Shown piece after piece: positions 43,831 to 53,174 of a stretch of 64,000 nt of DNA. The stretch spans positions 558,001 through 622,000 of the forward strand of contig CAOLHI010001023.1 in the NCBI GenBank assembly GCA_948474755.1. The letters are read 5' to 3'. Source of the DNA: Ctenosaura bakeri. Taxonomy: Eukaryota; Chordata; Lepidosauria; Squamata; Iguanidae. The notes under the pieces are model-generated. The model was not told the DNA's origin. It worked only from the letters and a program-made list of their open reading frames with translations, and ran no database searches. Each line of letters opens with the position of its first letter. The stretch's first letter is position 1. Made by a program: the position numbers and the translations under genes.

Positions 43831-45084
43831 TTGATTGTGAGACCAATTTAACAAGATAGGAAGATCCACTTGCATGCCTTTGAAAATAAAATAAAGCAAT
43901 TCATCTCATGCAGTACTCCAGATATTTTCAACTCTGAGTCTCAGTATCCTTAGCCAAGCTGAGCAGGTGTTCTGGGAAACAAAGTTTAAAACATCTGGAA
44001 GGTCTAGAAAAACCACGGAGCTAGAAAACTGTCATCTGTTCAGAGTAGCCTAATTTTCTTGCATAAACCACAGGCTGGTCTAGATTTCCTCTAGTGCCTC
44101 CTACAACTCAATGATTCAGGTATAACACTATAGAATAAAATTGTTGTTACTGTTTTTAACCAGGTTTTCATTACAGCATGTTCCAGCCATATTCTCAAAA
44201 GAATGGCAGTAGTGAAGTATATGGTAACAAGACCAATATAAATTCTTATCAGGGTCACTTTGTATTAGCAATACTCAATCACATTCTATTAGCATCATAT
44301 TACATTATTGCTCATGTTCACTAATACAGTTTCCAACAGGGAAAATTATTTTGTCAAACCACACGATTAAGAACAAATCCTAAGAGTATGATTGAAATTG
44401 CAGATGGAAGACACTTGCTATATCTCTCAGGCTTCATTCCCCCGCCCAACACTTATGCCTATTATCAGTGTTTTGATAGGCCTTTTTGGTGATTCTCAGA
44501 GCTAAGTCTTCATGCTAGAAGCCAAAAAATGGACTCACAGTTGAAGCAAAAAACTTGGTTCATGTGATCATGAGTTCCTTAGAGGATCTGAGATTATGGA
44601 AGCTCAGGAAAATTTGGTCACATTCTTCTACTGTAGAGGAATGTAAAATTTTGGCTTTACTTGAAATTCCTCAAGTATGCTGCCTCAGCAGAGCTCTCCA
44701 AATTCATAGTTAGATTTGTACCAAGCAGTCTATGATTTCTGACTCCCCACCTCACCTTCCATTTTAGTAATCTTCTCATATAATTTCCCCTTTTTTCTTG
44801 AAATGTTTCTCATTAAAGCTCTTTGGATGATTCACCCGAAAAAGGAATCAAATTGGTCCTACCATTAAGCAGAGTGAGGCAGAGTAAATAATTTATTATT
44901 TACTTCATTGTTATTGTAGCTTTACTGTGTTGAATAATAATGAATTAAATAATGGAAAGTTTATTCTGCTTCATCTGCCTAATGATAGAATGCTTCATTC
45001 TGCCTAATGGTAGAATGAGTTTGATTCATTTCCAGGTCAAGCACCCTAAGAAGTTTGATGGGAAAGGTCTTATTGCAAGCAAGG
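43831..45084. other. no gene recognised; imperfect inverted repeat inside
   Basis: Apparently unique AT-rich DNA. The only structure seen is an imperfect inverted repeat at 44864-44983, listed separately. Confidence 0.4.
44864..44983. repeat. imperfect inverted repeat around an AT-rich loop
   Basis: ATTAAGCAGAGTGAGGCAGA at the left pairs with TCTGCTTCATCTGCCTAAT at the right with a few mismatches. The loop is about 70 bp of AT-rich sequence with several TAAT cores. The block just downstream (about 44977-45016) repeats CTGCCTAATG.TAGAATG twice. Confidence 0.65.
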
Positions 45085-45300
45085 GGACCTCAGTACCATA
45101 AAAAAAACACATCCTGTCTGATCTTGGAAGCTAAGCAGGGTCAGCCCTTATTAGTAATTGGATAGGAGACCACCAACAAATGCCAGATGCTTTAGAATGT
45201 ATTTTAGAGGAAGAGACTGGCAAGTCAGAGTATTCATCACCAAGAATACCCTATGAAATATGTGGGATCACCATAAGTTGACAGGTGACACACAGGCATT
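45085..45300 (+). mobile_element. 5S rRNA-derived SINE, copy 2
   Basis: The first ~110 bp align with 5S rRNA: CAGTACCATA, then CTGTCTGATCTTGGAAGC, TAAGCAGGGTCAGCCC, TTAGTAATTGGATAGGAGAC and a degraded GCCAGATGCT end. The A-box sequence AAGCTAAGCAGGG is perfectly kept. The body AGGAAGAGACTGGCAAGTC and the tail GGGATCACCATAAGTTGACA resemble the copy at 25.1-25.3 kb and the Bov-B end. It is not a functional 5S rRNA gene: the stretch before the A box contains a poly-A insertion. Confidence 0.92.
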
Positions 45301-45468
45301 GCAAGGGAAGAGGAGAGGTACTCACAGCATATTTTGCCTCAGTTGCCAAGATAAATCTTAGTATGCCTATCAAGAACCACAACTGAAGAAGGAGTGTCAT
45401 TTTGCCTCTGGTAGGAAAATATTTTGTTTCAGCCCTGCTTAAAAATCATTCTGGAGATTACAATCCTA
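45301..45468. other. spacer, nothing recognised
   Basis: Short spacer between the 5S SINE and the MITE. Its last three bases (CTA) are the left target duplication of the MITE. Confidence 0.5.
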
Positions 45469-46025
45469 GGCCCTTTCCGCACACAGTTATTAAGGGAGGC
45501 GTCTTGCCATGGAGGTCTTCTGCACTTTGGGGCAGACTAGATTTGGTTTATTTACCTTCATTCCACACATAATTCTGACTGAATGTGCCCCTATGTGATG
45601 GTAAAGCGCGTTATTTGAAAACCAGAAGAAATCGGTTTTCCAATTTTCCAGATCAATCCGATTCATACTTTCACAGTGGTGCAGACACATACATTTGCAC
45701 CAATGCGAATTGGTGGTCAGGGGAGGGCTCATGGGAGGAGCCAGGGGGTAGTATGGACTTTTGCACATATGCAATGACATACTAAACCATGAAAAAAAAA
45801 AAAAAAAAAGGCCAATCACAGCCGACGGGGCAGGGTGAGGGGAGTAGCGGGAGCGGTCATGGCAGAGGCAGTGTAGATTCATGAACTCGCGCTCCTCCGA
45901 ATCAGAATGGACCATACACAGTAGCTGTGCAGAAGGAAATGAGGGAAAGTCCACCTTGTTTTGAGCCCAGAAAATCCAGTAAGAAACGGCACAAACCGAT
46001 TCACCAGCCTCGTGCAGAAAGGGCC
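45469..46025. mobile_element. PIF/Harbinger-like MITE (557 bp)
   Basis: The ends GGCCCTTTCCGCACAC and GTGCAGAAAGGGCC are inverted, and the 3-bp direct repeat CTA flanks them (45466-45468 and 46026-46028). Inside is a run of about 18 A at about 45788-45806 and a GC-rich right half. The minus-strand open frame at 45490-45954 (154 residues) is translated MITE sequence, interrupted by a poly-Phe run from the A tract, and it resembles no transposase. The element needed a transposase from elsewhere. Confidence 0.87.
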
Positions 46026-46028
46026 CTA

Positions 46029-47050
46029 CACAACTCTGTAATATTCAGAAGAGAAAGCAAAGGAACTAGCAAATGAGAAAATTAAGCAAACCTAAATGTG
46101 GTCAGTTACTAAAGTTCAGGCTGTATGATTCACAGGCATCTTGCAGCAGGTGTGGATAAATCTATTTATGTGTGGTCCATGTCAGTTTTAAAGAGATTTA
46201 ATCATAGGTTCACTTTGTAAATCACAGTACAAATTAAAAGCACAGAGACTTGAAAGGCCACAGTGATTTTTGGTCACAGTTATTTTATTTTTAGAGTCCC
46301 TCCCCCCAAGTCTGTATTTTGTACTGAATTTTTCTTAATGAATGAATTATGTACACAGTTTTCCCCGGTACATGCCTTTTTTTTCCTGTGAAAATATCCA
46401 TAATGCACACCTGTTTGTATATTACTTTCCCTAATATATTTATTTTTGCATCTTATTTTTCATCCAAAAACTCCACTGCAAAATTTGGAAAAGCATACAG
46501 TTCCAAAGGTTTTGACCTATATATTAATCTGGGAAATGAAAATTAAGTTAGTTCGTTGAACAGTAGAGATGAAAGAAACTCTTTCCCTTCTTTACCTTCA
46601 AGTAATAAAATTACCTTAGGTAAACTCGGGATTTAGCAGTCAATGAACATAAGAAGCCAGTCATCTTTTTCTTAGCAGAGGCATAATAATATTATATCTT
46701 TTCTAACACGTAGAAGGTGCACCTTCCCTACAAAATATACATATGTTGGCTTGATGTACATGCATTAGAAAATGAATGCATTTAATCCTCAGCATTTGGG
46801 TCCCCTCTCCTTGTTTTATTGACTTTTATAATTCATCACTCATTTGAACAAGGAATGCTTGTACATGTACCTTAATTACAAGAGCAAATCAAAGTTGTAT
46901 TATGCATGACTAGATGGCATATTAAAATAGCTAATGAAAAAGTCAGCAGACTGGAGTACAAAATGAAATACGGCTAGCATATAATATATGATGTATGGTT
47001 CTCAAACTTAACAGTATTTAGGAATAAATTAGTGATATGATATGAGCCTC
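46029..47050. other. no gene recognised; AT-rich repeat-like part and candidate conserved block
   Basis: The part at about 46290-46520 has ATATTTATTTTTGCATC and TTGTATATTACTTTCCC strings like the interior of hAT MITEs, but no ends were found. The block at 46690-46980 is listed separately. Confidence 0.4.
46690..46980. promoter_or_regulatory. candidate conserved non-coding block
   Basis: Repeat-free sequence with dense motifs of the homeodomain, POU and TCF type: TGCATTTAATCC, GTACCTTAATTACAAG, CAAATCAAAGTTG, TATTATGCATGAC and ATAGCTAATGAAAAAG. This is the texture of a vertebrate enhancer. Conservation cannot be tested here. Confidence 0.25.
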
Positions 47051-48327
47051 AAAAGTTGTGTCCAAAGTTCTATTCTTTCTTTTCTCATATTTTTTGTCAG
47101 AAACTTTGTCTTCTCTTTGTTGATTTTAAAGCCCGCCAATTCTCCAAATTCTTGGCATATCTCCAGCAATTTCAAAATCCCCTTTTCTGGATCTTCTATA
47201 AAGATAGCCAAATCATCAGCGTATGCTTTCAGTTTGGTCTCTTCTCCCTTAATTTTAACTCCTTTAATCAATTCCTCTGATCTTACTTTCCTCAAGAGGA
47301 CTTCCAACACCATTATGAATAATAGCGGAGATAGAGGACAGCCTTGACGTGTGCCTTTGTTAATTTCTATTGGGTCACTCTTCTCACCGTTAATTAGTAG
47401 TTGAGCTTGATTACCTAGATATATCGATCTAATCCATTTTAAGAAATTATCTCCACAGTTCATTCTCTCACATAACTCGAACATAAATTTATGATTCACA
47501 TTGTCAAAAGCTTTTTCAGCATCGACAAAAATCAACACGCATTCCTTTTCATTATGTTTCTCATAATATTCCAAAACATTAATCAAAGTTCTTGTGTTAT
47601 CTCTTAGATATCTTTTTGGTAAAAAGCCACTCTGATCTTGATGAATAACTCTTTGTAAGATCTTTTTAAGTCTCTCTGCAATTATATTAGCAAATATCTT
47701 ATAATCTATGTTTAAGAGCGAGATTGGTCTATAATTAGATGGTTCACATAAATCTTTCCCTTCTTTAGGTATCAGAGTTATGTTTGCTTCCTTCCACGAG
47801 TCAGGTTTACCTTTGCTCTTTATCTCATTGAACGTCTTCCGCATTGGTTCCGTTAGTTCATCCTGGAAGACCTTGTAATACATCCCTGAGAATCCGTCAG
47901 GTCCCGGTGCTTTCCCAACTTTTATTCTCTTTATGGCCTCCAAAACTTCCATGCATGAAATGTTGGCATTCAAACTATTCTTGTCCTCTTCCGATATTTT
48001 AGCGATATCTTGTTTCCCAAGAAATTCTTGTATCCTCTTCTCTAAGTTGCTTGTCTGATCTTTCTGATATAAATTTTTGTAATATTTACGAAAAATCTTC
48101 ATTATAATTCTTTGATCAGTAATCAAGTCCTTTCCATTTCCATTTGGAATCTTAACTTGTAAAATTAAGTTCCTTTCTCGTCTTTTCCTTAGTTTGAACA
48201 CCATCCACTTACCAGGTTTATTCGCATTCTCAAATTCTTTAAGTTTTAATAATCTTAATTTCTTTTCCATGTCGTCTATATTCTGATCTTGTAATTCCAA
48301 TTGTGTCTTTTTAGTTCCTTCCTCCAC
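47029..48327 (-). pseudogene. L1 ORF2 fragment, reverse transcriptase domain (inverted part)
   Basis: This is the longest open frame in the window (432 codons). It encodes the middle of L1 ORF2, the enzyme that nicks DNA and copies L1 RNA. Motifs in order: APGPDGFSG at residues 140-148, NYRPISLLN at 198-206, FANIIAERLKK at 212-222, QSGFLPKR at 232-239, FVDAEKAFD at 267-275 (motif A aspartate), GTRQGCPLSPLLF at 325-337, AYADD at 368-372 (catalytic pair) and GFKINKEKTK at 399-408. The first codon is GTG, not ATG, so the start is not real. The N-terminal endonuclease and the C-terminal Cys-rich region are missing. Residues after about 420 come from the target duplication and flanking DNA. It is not a host gene. 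Confidence 0.95.
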
Positions 48328-48771
48328 CTTTCGTTTCCCGGGTTATCTTACAGAATGAAAAATGAAATGAAAGTAGGAGCAAGAAGGAGAACAATCAATT
48401 TGAGAATGTTTAAAGGTAATTTAGAAATAAATTTCCAAAGCTAATTATACAGTAGAAAACAAAAGAGTACATTAAGATAAGAGATAAATTGAACGGTATT
48501 CATGTTAGTATGTACAAGTTTAGGTGACCAGTCTACAAACAGATGTTTAAATTTAGGAGATCTAAGTGTTGAAATGCAAAAAATTGTAAGATCAAACCAG
48601 GGAAGAGGGGAAGTGATATGTGAAATGTTTAAGATGACATGGAAATTTAGCAACGTTTTATATGTAATTATTTGAAACTAATTAAGCTAAGAGAATATTA
48701 TGTACGTTTATATTGCTAAGTTTGTTTTTTAAAAAATATAGAATAAAAAAAAAAAAGTTGTGTCCAAAGTT
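47051..48771 (+). mobile_element. twin-primed L1 insertion with inverted 5' part and 19-bp target duplication
   Basis: A 19-bp direct repeat (AAAAGTTGTGTCCAAAGTT) lies at 47051-47069 and 48753-48771. Between them, the left part (about 47070-48340) is L1 ORF2 sequence in minus orientation. The right part (about 48341-48752) is in plus orientation and ends in GAATA plus a poly(A) run joined to the right duplication. An inverted 5' segment followed by a normally oriented 3' end is the signature of twin priming during L1 integration. The exact inversion joint is somewhere near 48330-48350. The perfect duplication and long open frame suggest a fairly young insertion. Confidence 0.92.
48341..48756 (+). 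mobile_element. L1 3' end part (sense orientation) with poly(A)
   Basis: AT-rich sequence without a long open frame, in keeping with an L1 3' UTR. The end has TATAGAATAAAAAAAAAAAA, a polyadenylation signal merging with the tail. The minus-strand open frame at 48441-48653 is spurious. Confidence 0.8.
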
Positions 48772-49726
48772 GTGTGAAGAGCTGCAAATCAGGAAACATT
48801 TGGCTATTATAGGTAGACATGCCACTTGCATGTTGTTCTCCTTTGGTGTTTACCTTTTGGATCCATGAGAGCCTGAAAGTAAGTAGTTACAGCAATTGAG
48901 TTACATCTTGATAGGCTGAAAGAGATGTATCTCTGGCAGCCCTTGAAGATGGTTATTGTGACAGACATCTTCAGGGGCGTCCAGAGAATTTCCAGGAGAT
49001 CTCTGAGCATGGTGTTATTTCCTGTGTGTCCAGCTACTTTTTTCCTTGAGCTGCTCACTGAAAATAGCTGGAAGCATCTTTGCTACTCCCCCTCAATCTC
49101 CACCAAGATGGAAATGGCCATGGAAGAGGATTGCCACAGTGACAATATGGATGGGAGGGTTGTGATCTTTTCATATTGGAACAGAATTCCAACCTCCACA
49201 AAGACCTAGTGGGTCATTCTGAATAATGAAAGTATAGCTAGATTGCATGGTTATTGTAAGGTAATGAGGGGTAGTATCACTGTTCTTGAAAGATAGGTTT
49301 AATTGTTTTAATTATTCTAACAGTTATAGGATATGGTCATGTTAAACAGATATGGAGGGAGAATATAATATGGTTCAAGTACTGGTTCATGCTGTCCCTC
49401 ATGCTGCAGTGTGTGTGTATATGTGTGTGTGTGTGTTTTAAGAAAGTAAAAAGTTAATATTTGAGTAACTTTTGAGGAATGTGTGGTTACTTTTGCAAAT
49501 GTTAAGTGTGATGACAAGTAATTCCTTCCAGAGGTCTTGAAACTAAAACTCTAATTGTTTTTGTAGCAGCTTTCCAAGCTCTGGCTTCCACTACTGAGTA
49601 TCTACCATATTTATCTCAGGGAACTGCAGGTTCCCCCAACCCAAAAGAACAGGGTGAAATTTCAGAAAAAGCTGCCCTCTCTGAAGGGATTACACTTGTC
49701 CGGTTTCAGAAAAATGGGTTCAAGGA
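48772..49726. other. no gene recognised; short TG repeat
   Basis: Unique-looking DNA. A (TG)n tract interrupted by TATA lies at 49410-49437. Open frames at 48807-49209 overlap on both strands. Confidence 0.4.
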
Positions 49727-49736
49727 CTACTAGAGA

Positions 49737-50005
49737 TTTTTTTTTATTGATTATAAAAGAAAAAGAACAAAACAAACACAGTGTGATTAACATAAAAGTG
49801 AAAAAAGGAAAAATTACAGCCAAAAAAAGCTTACATTACTATTTCTCTCCAGATCCTTTATCATCATATATTTATTCAACATATTATATATCATATTGCT
49901 TATATATTTTTGTTACTTGTATCTAAATCTCATTCTCATTATACTCATTATTGTTATAATAATTTTTTTCTTAACTCTATCCTTTTCAACTATATTTAAC
50001 CTAAC
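49737..50005 (-). mobile_element. 5'-truncated L1, 3' UTR only, with 10-bp target duplication
   Basis: On the plus strand the element starts with a T run and TTATTGATTATAAAAGAAAA, that is, a poly(A) tail on the minus strand. The exact 10-bp direct repeat CTACTAGAGA flanks it (49727-49736 and 50006-50015). It contains only AT-rich 3' UTR, in keeping with severe 5' truncation. Confidence 0.8.
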
Positions 50006-50015
50006 CTACTAGAGA

Positions 50016-50681
50016 ATTCTTTACAGTCTGAAAATACCCAAAAATAAAAATTACTACTTTGTGTAGTAGTTTAAAAGAAACCATAGATACAGATGGTATC
50101 TAACCCAAATAAGCTGTTGAAGATGTCTGATAATGTTTCAAATCAACACTGAGAACGTCAAGGAGAAGTCCTTTTTCCCTATGTAGTGGAACTGTAAAAA
50201 GAGGAAAAGTTATAGGTCTAAGATTTACATGTTAATCTAAATAATTTTAAAGGTGGATTTTGTAATGTCACCAGAAATATTTTTGCTGGGTATTGGATAC
50301 AAAATATGAATTACTTATTCAATATATGATAACAGCAGCTCAAACCTGGAAAGAAATTGAAGCACCAATGATGGAAGAATGGGTTGTTAAGGTAGTTGAG
50401 TTAGCCCAACTTGTCAAACTAATGTGGCTTTTAAAGGATAAGCCAACCGAAGATTTTTTTAAAAAATTGGAAACCTTTTATGGAATTTTTAAACAATAAG
50501 AAACTAACCATGTAATAATCTTTGACTATGGTTACTAGTAATTCTAGCAAAGATTATTTAGCTGGATCTGTAATGGTAGAATTATACACACACACACACA
50601 CACATTTTTCTTTCATTGCAGTTTGGCTTGGGAAATCAAAGCTCCTTTGTGTTTCAGTTATTTAGTGTTCAATGTTTTAAT
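50016..50681. other. no gene recognised; short (CA)n
   Basis: A plus-strand open frame at 50293-50499 reads QYMITAAQTWKEIEAPMMEEW then WLLKDKPTEDFF, which resembles the C-terminal part of L1 ORF2 (AA...W(K)...P...EW). It may be an old L1 piece belonging with the 3' UTR nearby. A (CA)n tract lies at 50585-50604. Confidence 0.45.
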
Positions 50682-50988
50682 TAGGGATGGGCCAACCGAA
50701 TCCTTGAAACCTCAGCAAGGATTTGAGATTCGTGAATCCGAATACCTGTGCACAAATAGACGAACCGAATCTTTCAAATCCACCAACCAAAAAAAATTTT
50801 TTTTAAAAAAAAGTTCTGTTTAAAAAAAGTTTTAAAAAGTTCTTTTAAAAAAAAAAGTTGCTTTTTAAACCCTTTTTTAAAAAAGGATTTGAAAGATTTG
50901 AGATTCATGAGATTCATGGATTCCCAGAATCTTCCAGGGATTCGGATCTGGATTTGGATTTGGAAAATTCTGGATTTGTCCCATCCTA
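50682..50988. mobile_element. palindromic hAT-type MITE (307 bp) with exact 8-bp target duplication
   Basis: The exact 8-bp repeat GTTTTAAT flanks the element (50674-50681 and 50989-50996). The ends TAGGGATGGGCCAA and TTGTCCCATCCTA are imperfect inverted repeats. Most of the element is self-complementary, for example AATCTTTCAAATCC (50768-50781) and GGATTTGAAAGATT (50885-50898) pair perfectly around a core of A and T runs. GATTCG/GGATTC motifs recur in both arms. There is no coding capacity. Confidence 0.93.
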
Positions 50989-50996
50989 GTTTTAAT

Positions 50997-52255
50997 ATTG
51001 CATTTTAGTTTTTTCTTTTCTTCTTTTTTTTCCTGAATGTGCGATACTTTAATTCTGAATTAGATTGTTTGTGTCAAAAAATGTTTTTTAAAAAAGAAAA
51101 GAATAATTTGCTCTGTCTTTGCAGCATCTATCAGTCTTTTCCTGTGGAAAGTTCTGAACACTTCCAGCCTAACACTGCCCATATCTGTTCATACGCACTT
51201 TAGTTACAATTTTGTGAGTGCATGTTAACGAAAGGCCTTGTAGCAGACTACTTAGACTATAAAAATGGTTCCATTTAGTTGCAAGCAAATACGATTTAAG
51301 GTTTACATCACCTGTTAGTAGACCCTGGTGCCCACTATGTGGAGGAAAAATGTCGATTTAAAAATAGGAATTGTGATTTAAAACCATTTCGCATATAAAT
51401 AAATACTTGCGTACCCTCCAAAATTTCACAAATGAAAAGAGCCATTAATGTGGCTAAGCAACAACAGAGTGTGGTCAAAAGGCTGTAGCCAGGCAACAAA
51501 AAGGCCAAACTTACTACTGTGTAAGAACACACAAAATTACTGTTTTAAGAAAGGAACATTAGAATTCATGTACCAAGTTCAGGAAAGCCTGGAAAAAAAA
51601 CCCACATTAATCCCCCCATCAATAAATACAATATTATGTGTGCATTGTATTACTATGATACATGATTAACAGTAAAGAAATCAATTAATACAATATCACA
51701 AAATAAAAATAGCTTTATCAGACTCTGTTCAAAATTATATTTCTCTCAGATCCATGGTTATTGCATGAGTGATGTAATTGCACCCTGCTGCTCCATGCAC
51801 ATCTTTTTTCAGGCCAAATCCCACTTCTTCCTAAGGTGCATTGAACTGATTATAGTGTTTCAGCCTAAGCCACTTCACAGCATTGTTGTTGGCTTGGAAA
51901 TGTTCTGGGGAGGGGGAAATAATATGTAATATTTTTAGCTCCAAAAAATAAATGGAATGAAATTGGTTAAGAAATAGAAAGATGGGGAAAACAGAAGTGC
52001 TTTAAAGAATATTACAGGGATTCCAATAACCTTTTAGAACGGCTCAGGCTGCAATTTTGCACACATTTATCTAGGAACAAGTCCTGCAGAACTCATTGAG
52101 ACTTATTTCTGAGTTGATACATGGGGCATTGCTTGGAAGAAAAAGAATTTCTGAAAGCAAATAGCCAGTAGGGATGTAATGTTTCACTAATTTCATTCTT
52201 GAAGGAAGCAATGACTGATTTTAGCAATTGTCACTGCACTGTAAGAGAGTCTTGC
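50997..52255. other. no gene or classified repeat recognised
   Basis: About 1.25 kb of AT-rich DNA with no recognised content. Confidence 0.4.
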
Positions 52256-52507
52256 AGTTCAGGACCTTCTTCTGTGCAAAATTCACACCTGTTTTTGCCC
52301 GGCAAACATTTCCTGTGCAGAAATGCTATTTTCTATGTAGCAAATGTCATTTCCTGTGCAGAAAATACTGTATTTGGGGACTTGTTCTTCACACAATTTA
52401 CTTGTGGGTTTTTTTTTTTTGTTTTTTTTTTGCCTAAGAAACAGCATTTTCTGCACAGATTTTTTTTAAAAGAGACATGAAAATTTACACAAAAGAAGTC
52501 CTGAACT
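52256..52507. repeat. TGTGCAGAAA-rich dispersed repeat, copy 2, with terminal inverted repeats
   Basis: The ends AGTTCAGGACCTTCTTCTGTG (52256-52276) and CACAAAAGAAGTCCTGAACT (52488-52507) are inverted repeats with one indel and one mismatch. The interior holds several TTTCCTGTGCAGAAA-type motifs. Copy 3 at 57.85 kb keeps the AGTTCAGGACT end, which supports a real family boundary. It may be a foldback-type DNA transposon of unknown family. Confidence 0.75.
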
Positions 52508-52736
52508 CTGAATGATTTGTCTATCATTTCTCAAATATTTTTGACTATTCTTTGCAATTTTAATAGAAAGTAAATTTCTCCCAGTTCTAGACCTATAAAA
52601 ATAACATTTTCTTTCCTATGGTCTTGTGTAGCCCTGACAGATGAAAACACAGATTTGAAATGGAAGGGGGATGGAGAGAAGAAAACCAGTAAAACTTAGC
52701 CTTAAAACGTTAAGTTTATACAGACTGAAAAACTAT
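52508..52736. other. spacer, nothing recognised
   Basis: AT-rich spacer between two repeats. Confidence 0.5.
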
Positions 52737-53174
52737 GGCCCTTTTCGCAGCGCCGGCGCTTGTGTGACGGAGGAGGGCGGCTCACGCGAGAAACCTCTCC
52801 CGAAACGCCGCCGCTTCCCCCACCTCCCTACTGCATGTGGAGTCTTCTTGCGTGACGGGCGTTCTTCAGCCACGCCCCCAGCTTCCGCAGCGCCCCCTGG
52901 GAGCTGTAGGCGCCGCGGGGGGCAGAAGCGGGGAGGAAGCACGACAGGCCCACCTGCGATGGCGCTCCGCACTCCGGTAAGTGTGGGACGCCGCCGGAGC
53001 CTTGCGCAAGCGTCGTTTATTTTCGCTTCAAGCCGAAAATAAAAAAATCCGCGCTTGCGCTGCTTCAGCCCCATGAGCACCGCGGAAGTGGGAGTGCGTC
53101 ATGCAGAGCAACGCTCCCACTCCCGTGAGGCTCACGGGGCTATTTCGCGAGAGAAAGCCCGTGCGAAAAGGGCC
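52737..53174 (-). mobile_element. GC-rich PIF/Harbinger-like MITE, copy 2 (438 bp)
   Basis: The ends GGCCCTTTTCGCAGCGC and GTGCGAAAAGGGCC are inverted. Orientation is opposite to copy 1 at 15.6 kb and the same as copy 3 at 62.6 kb. It is the most CpG-rich stretch of the window and keeps the internal hairpin (53019-53040). The 3-bp flanks are TAT at the left and AAA at the right, so no target duplication is preserved. Chance open frames of 115-123 residues cross it on both strands. Confidence 0.85.

Noticed and set aside
45085..45200. 5S rRNA gene
   Set aside because: The similarity is interrupted by substitutions and a poly-A insertion, and the sequence is fused to a SINE body and tail. It is a 5S-derived SINE.
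45490..45954. 154-codon minus-strand open frame as a gene
   Set aside because: It lies entirely within a MITE defined by inverted ends and a CTA duplication. It includes a poly-Phe run from an A tract and shows no domain.
47029..48327. 432-codon open frame as a host gene
   Set aside because: Every motif is L1 reverse transcriptase, the first codon is GTG, and the last residues are encoded by the target duplication and flanking DNA.
52671..53080. CpG island with open frames of 115 and 123 codons as a promoter and first exon
   Set aside because: The island is a GC-rich MITE with inverted ends. The frames overlap on opposite strands and are not shared with the two sister copies.
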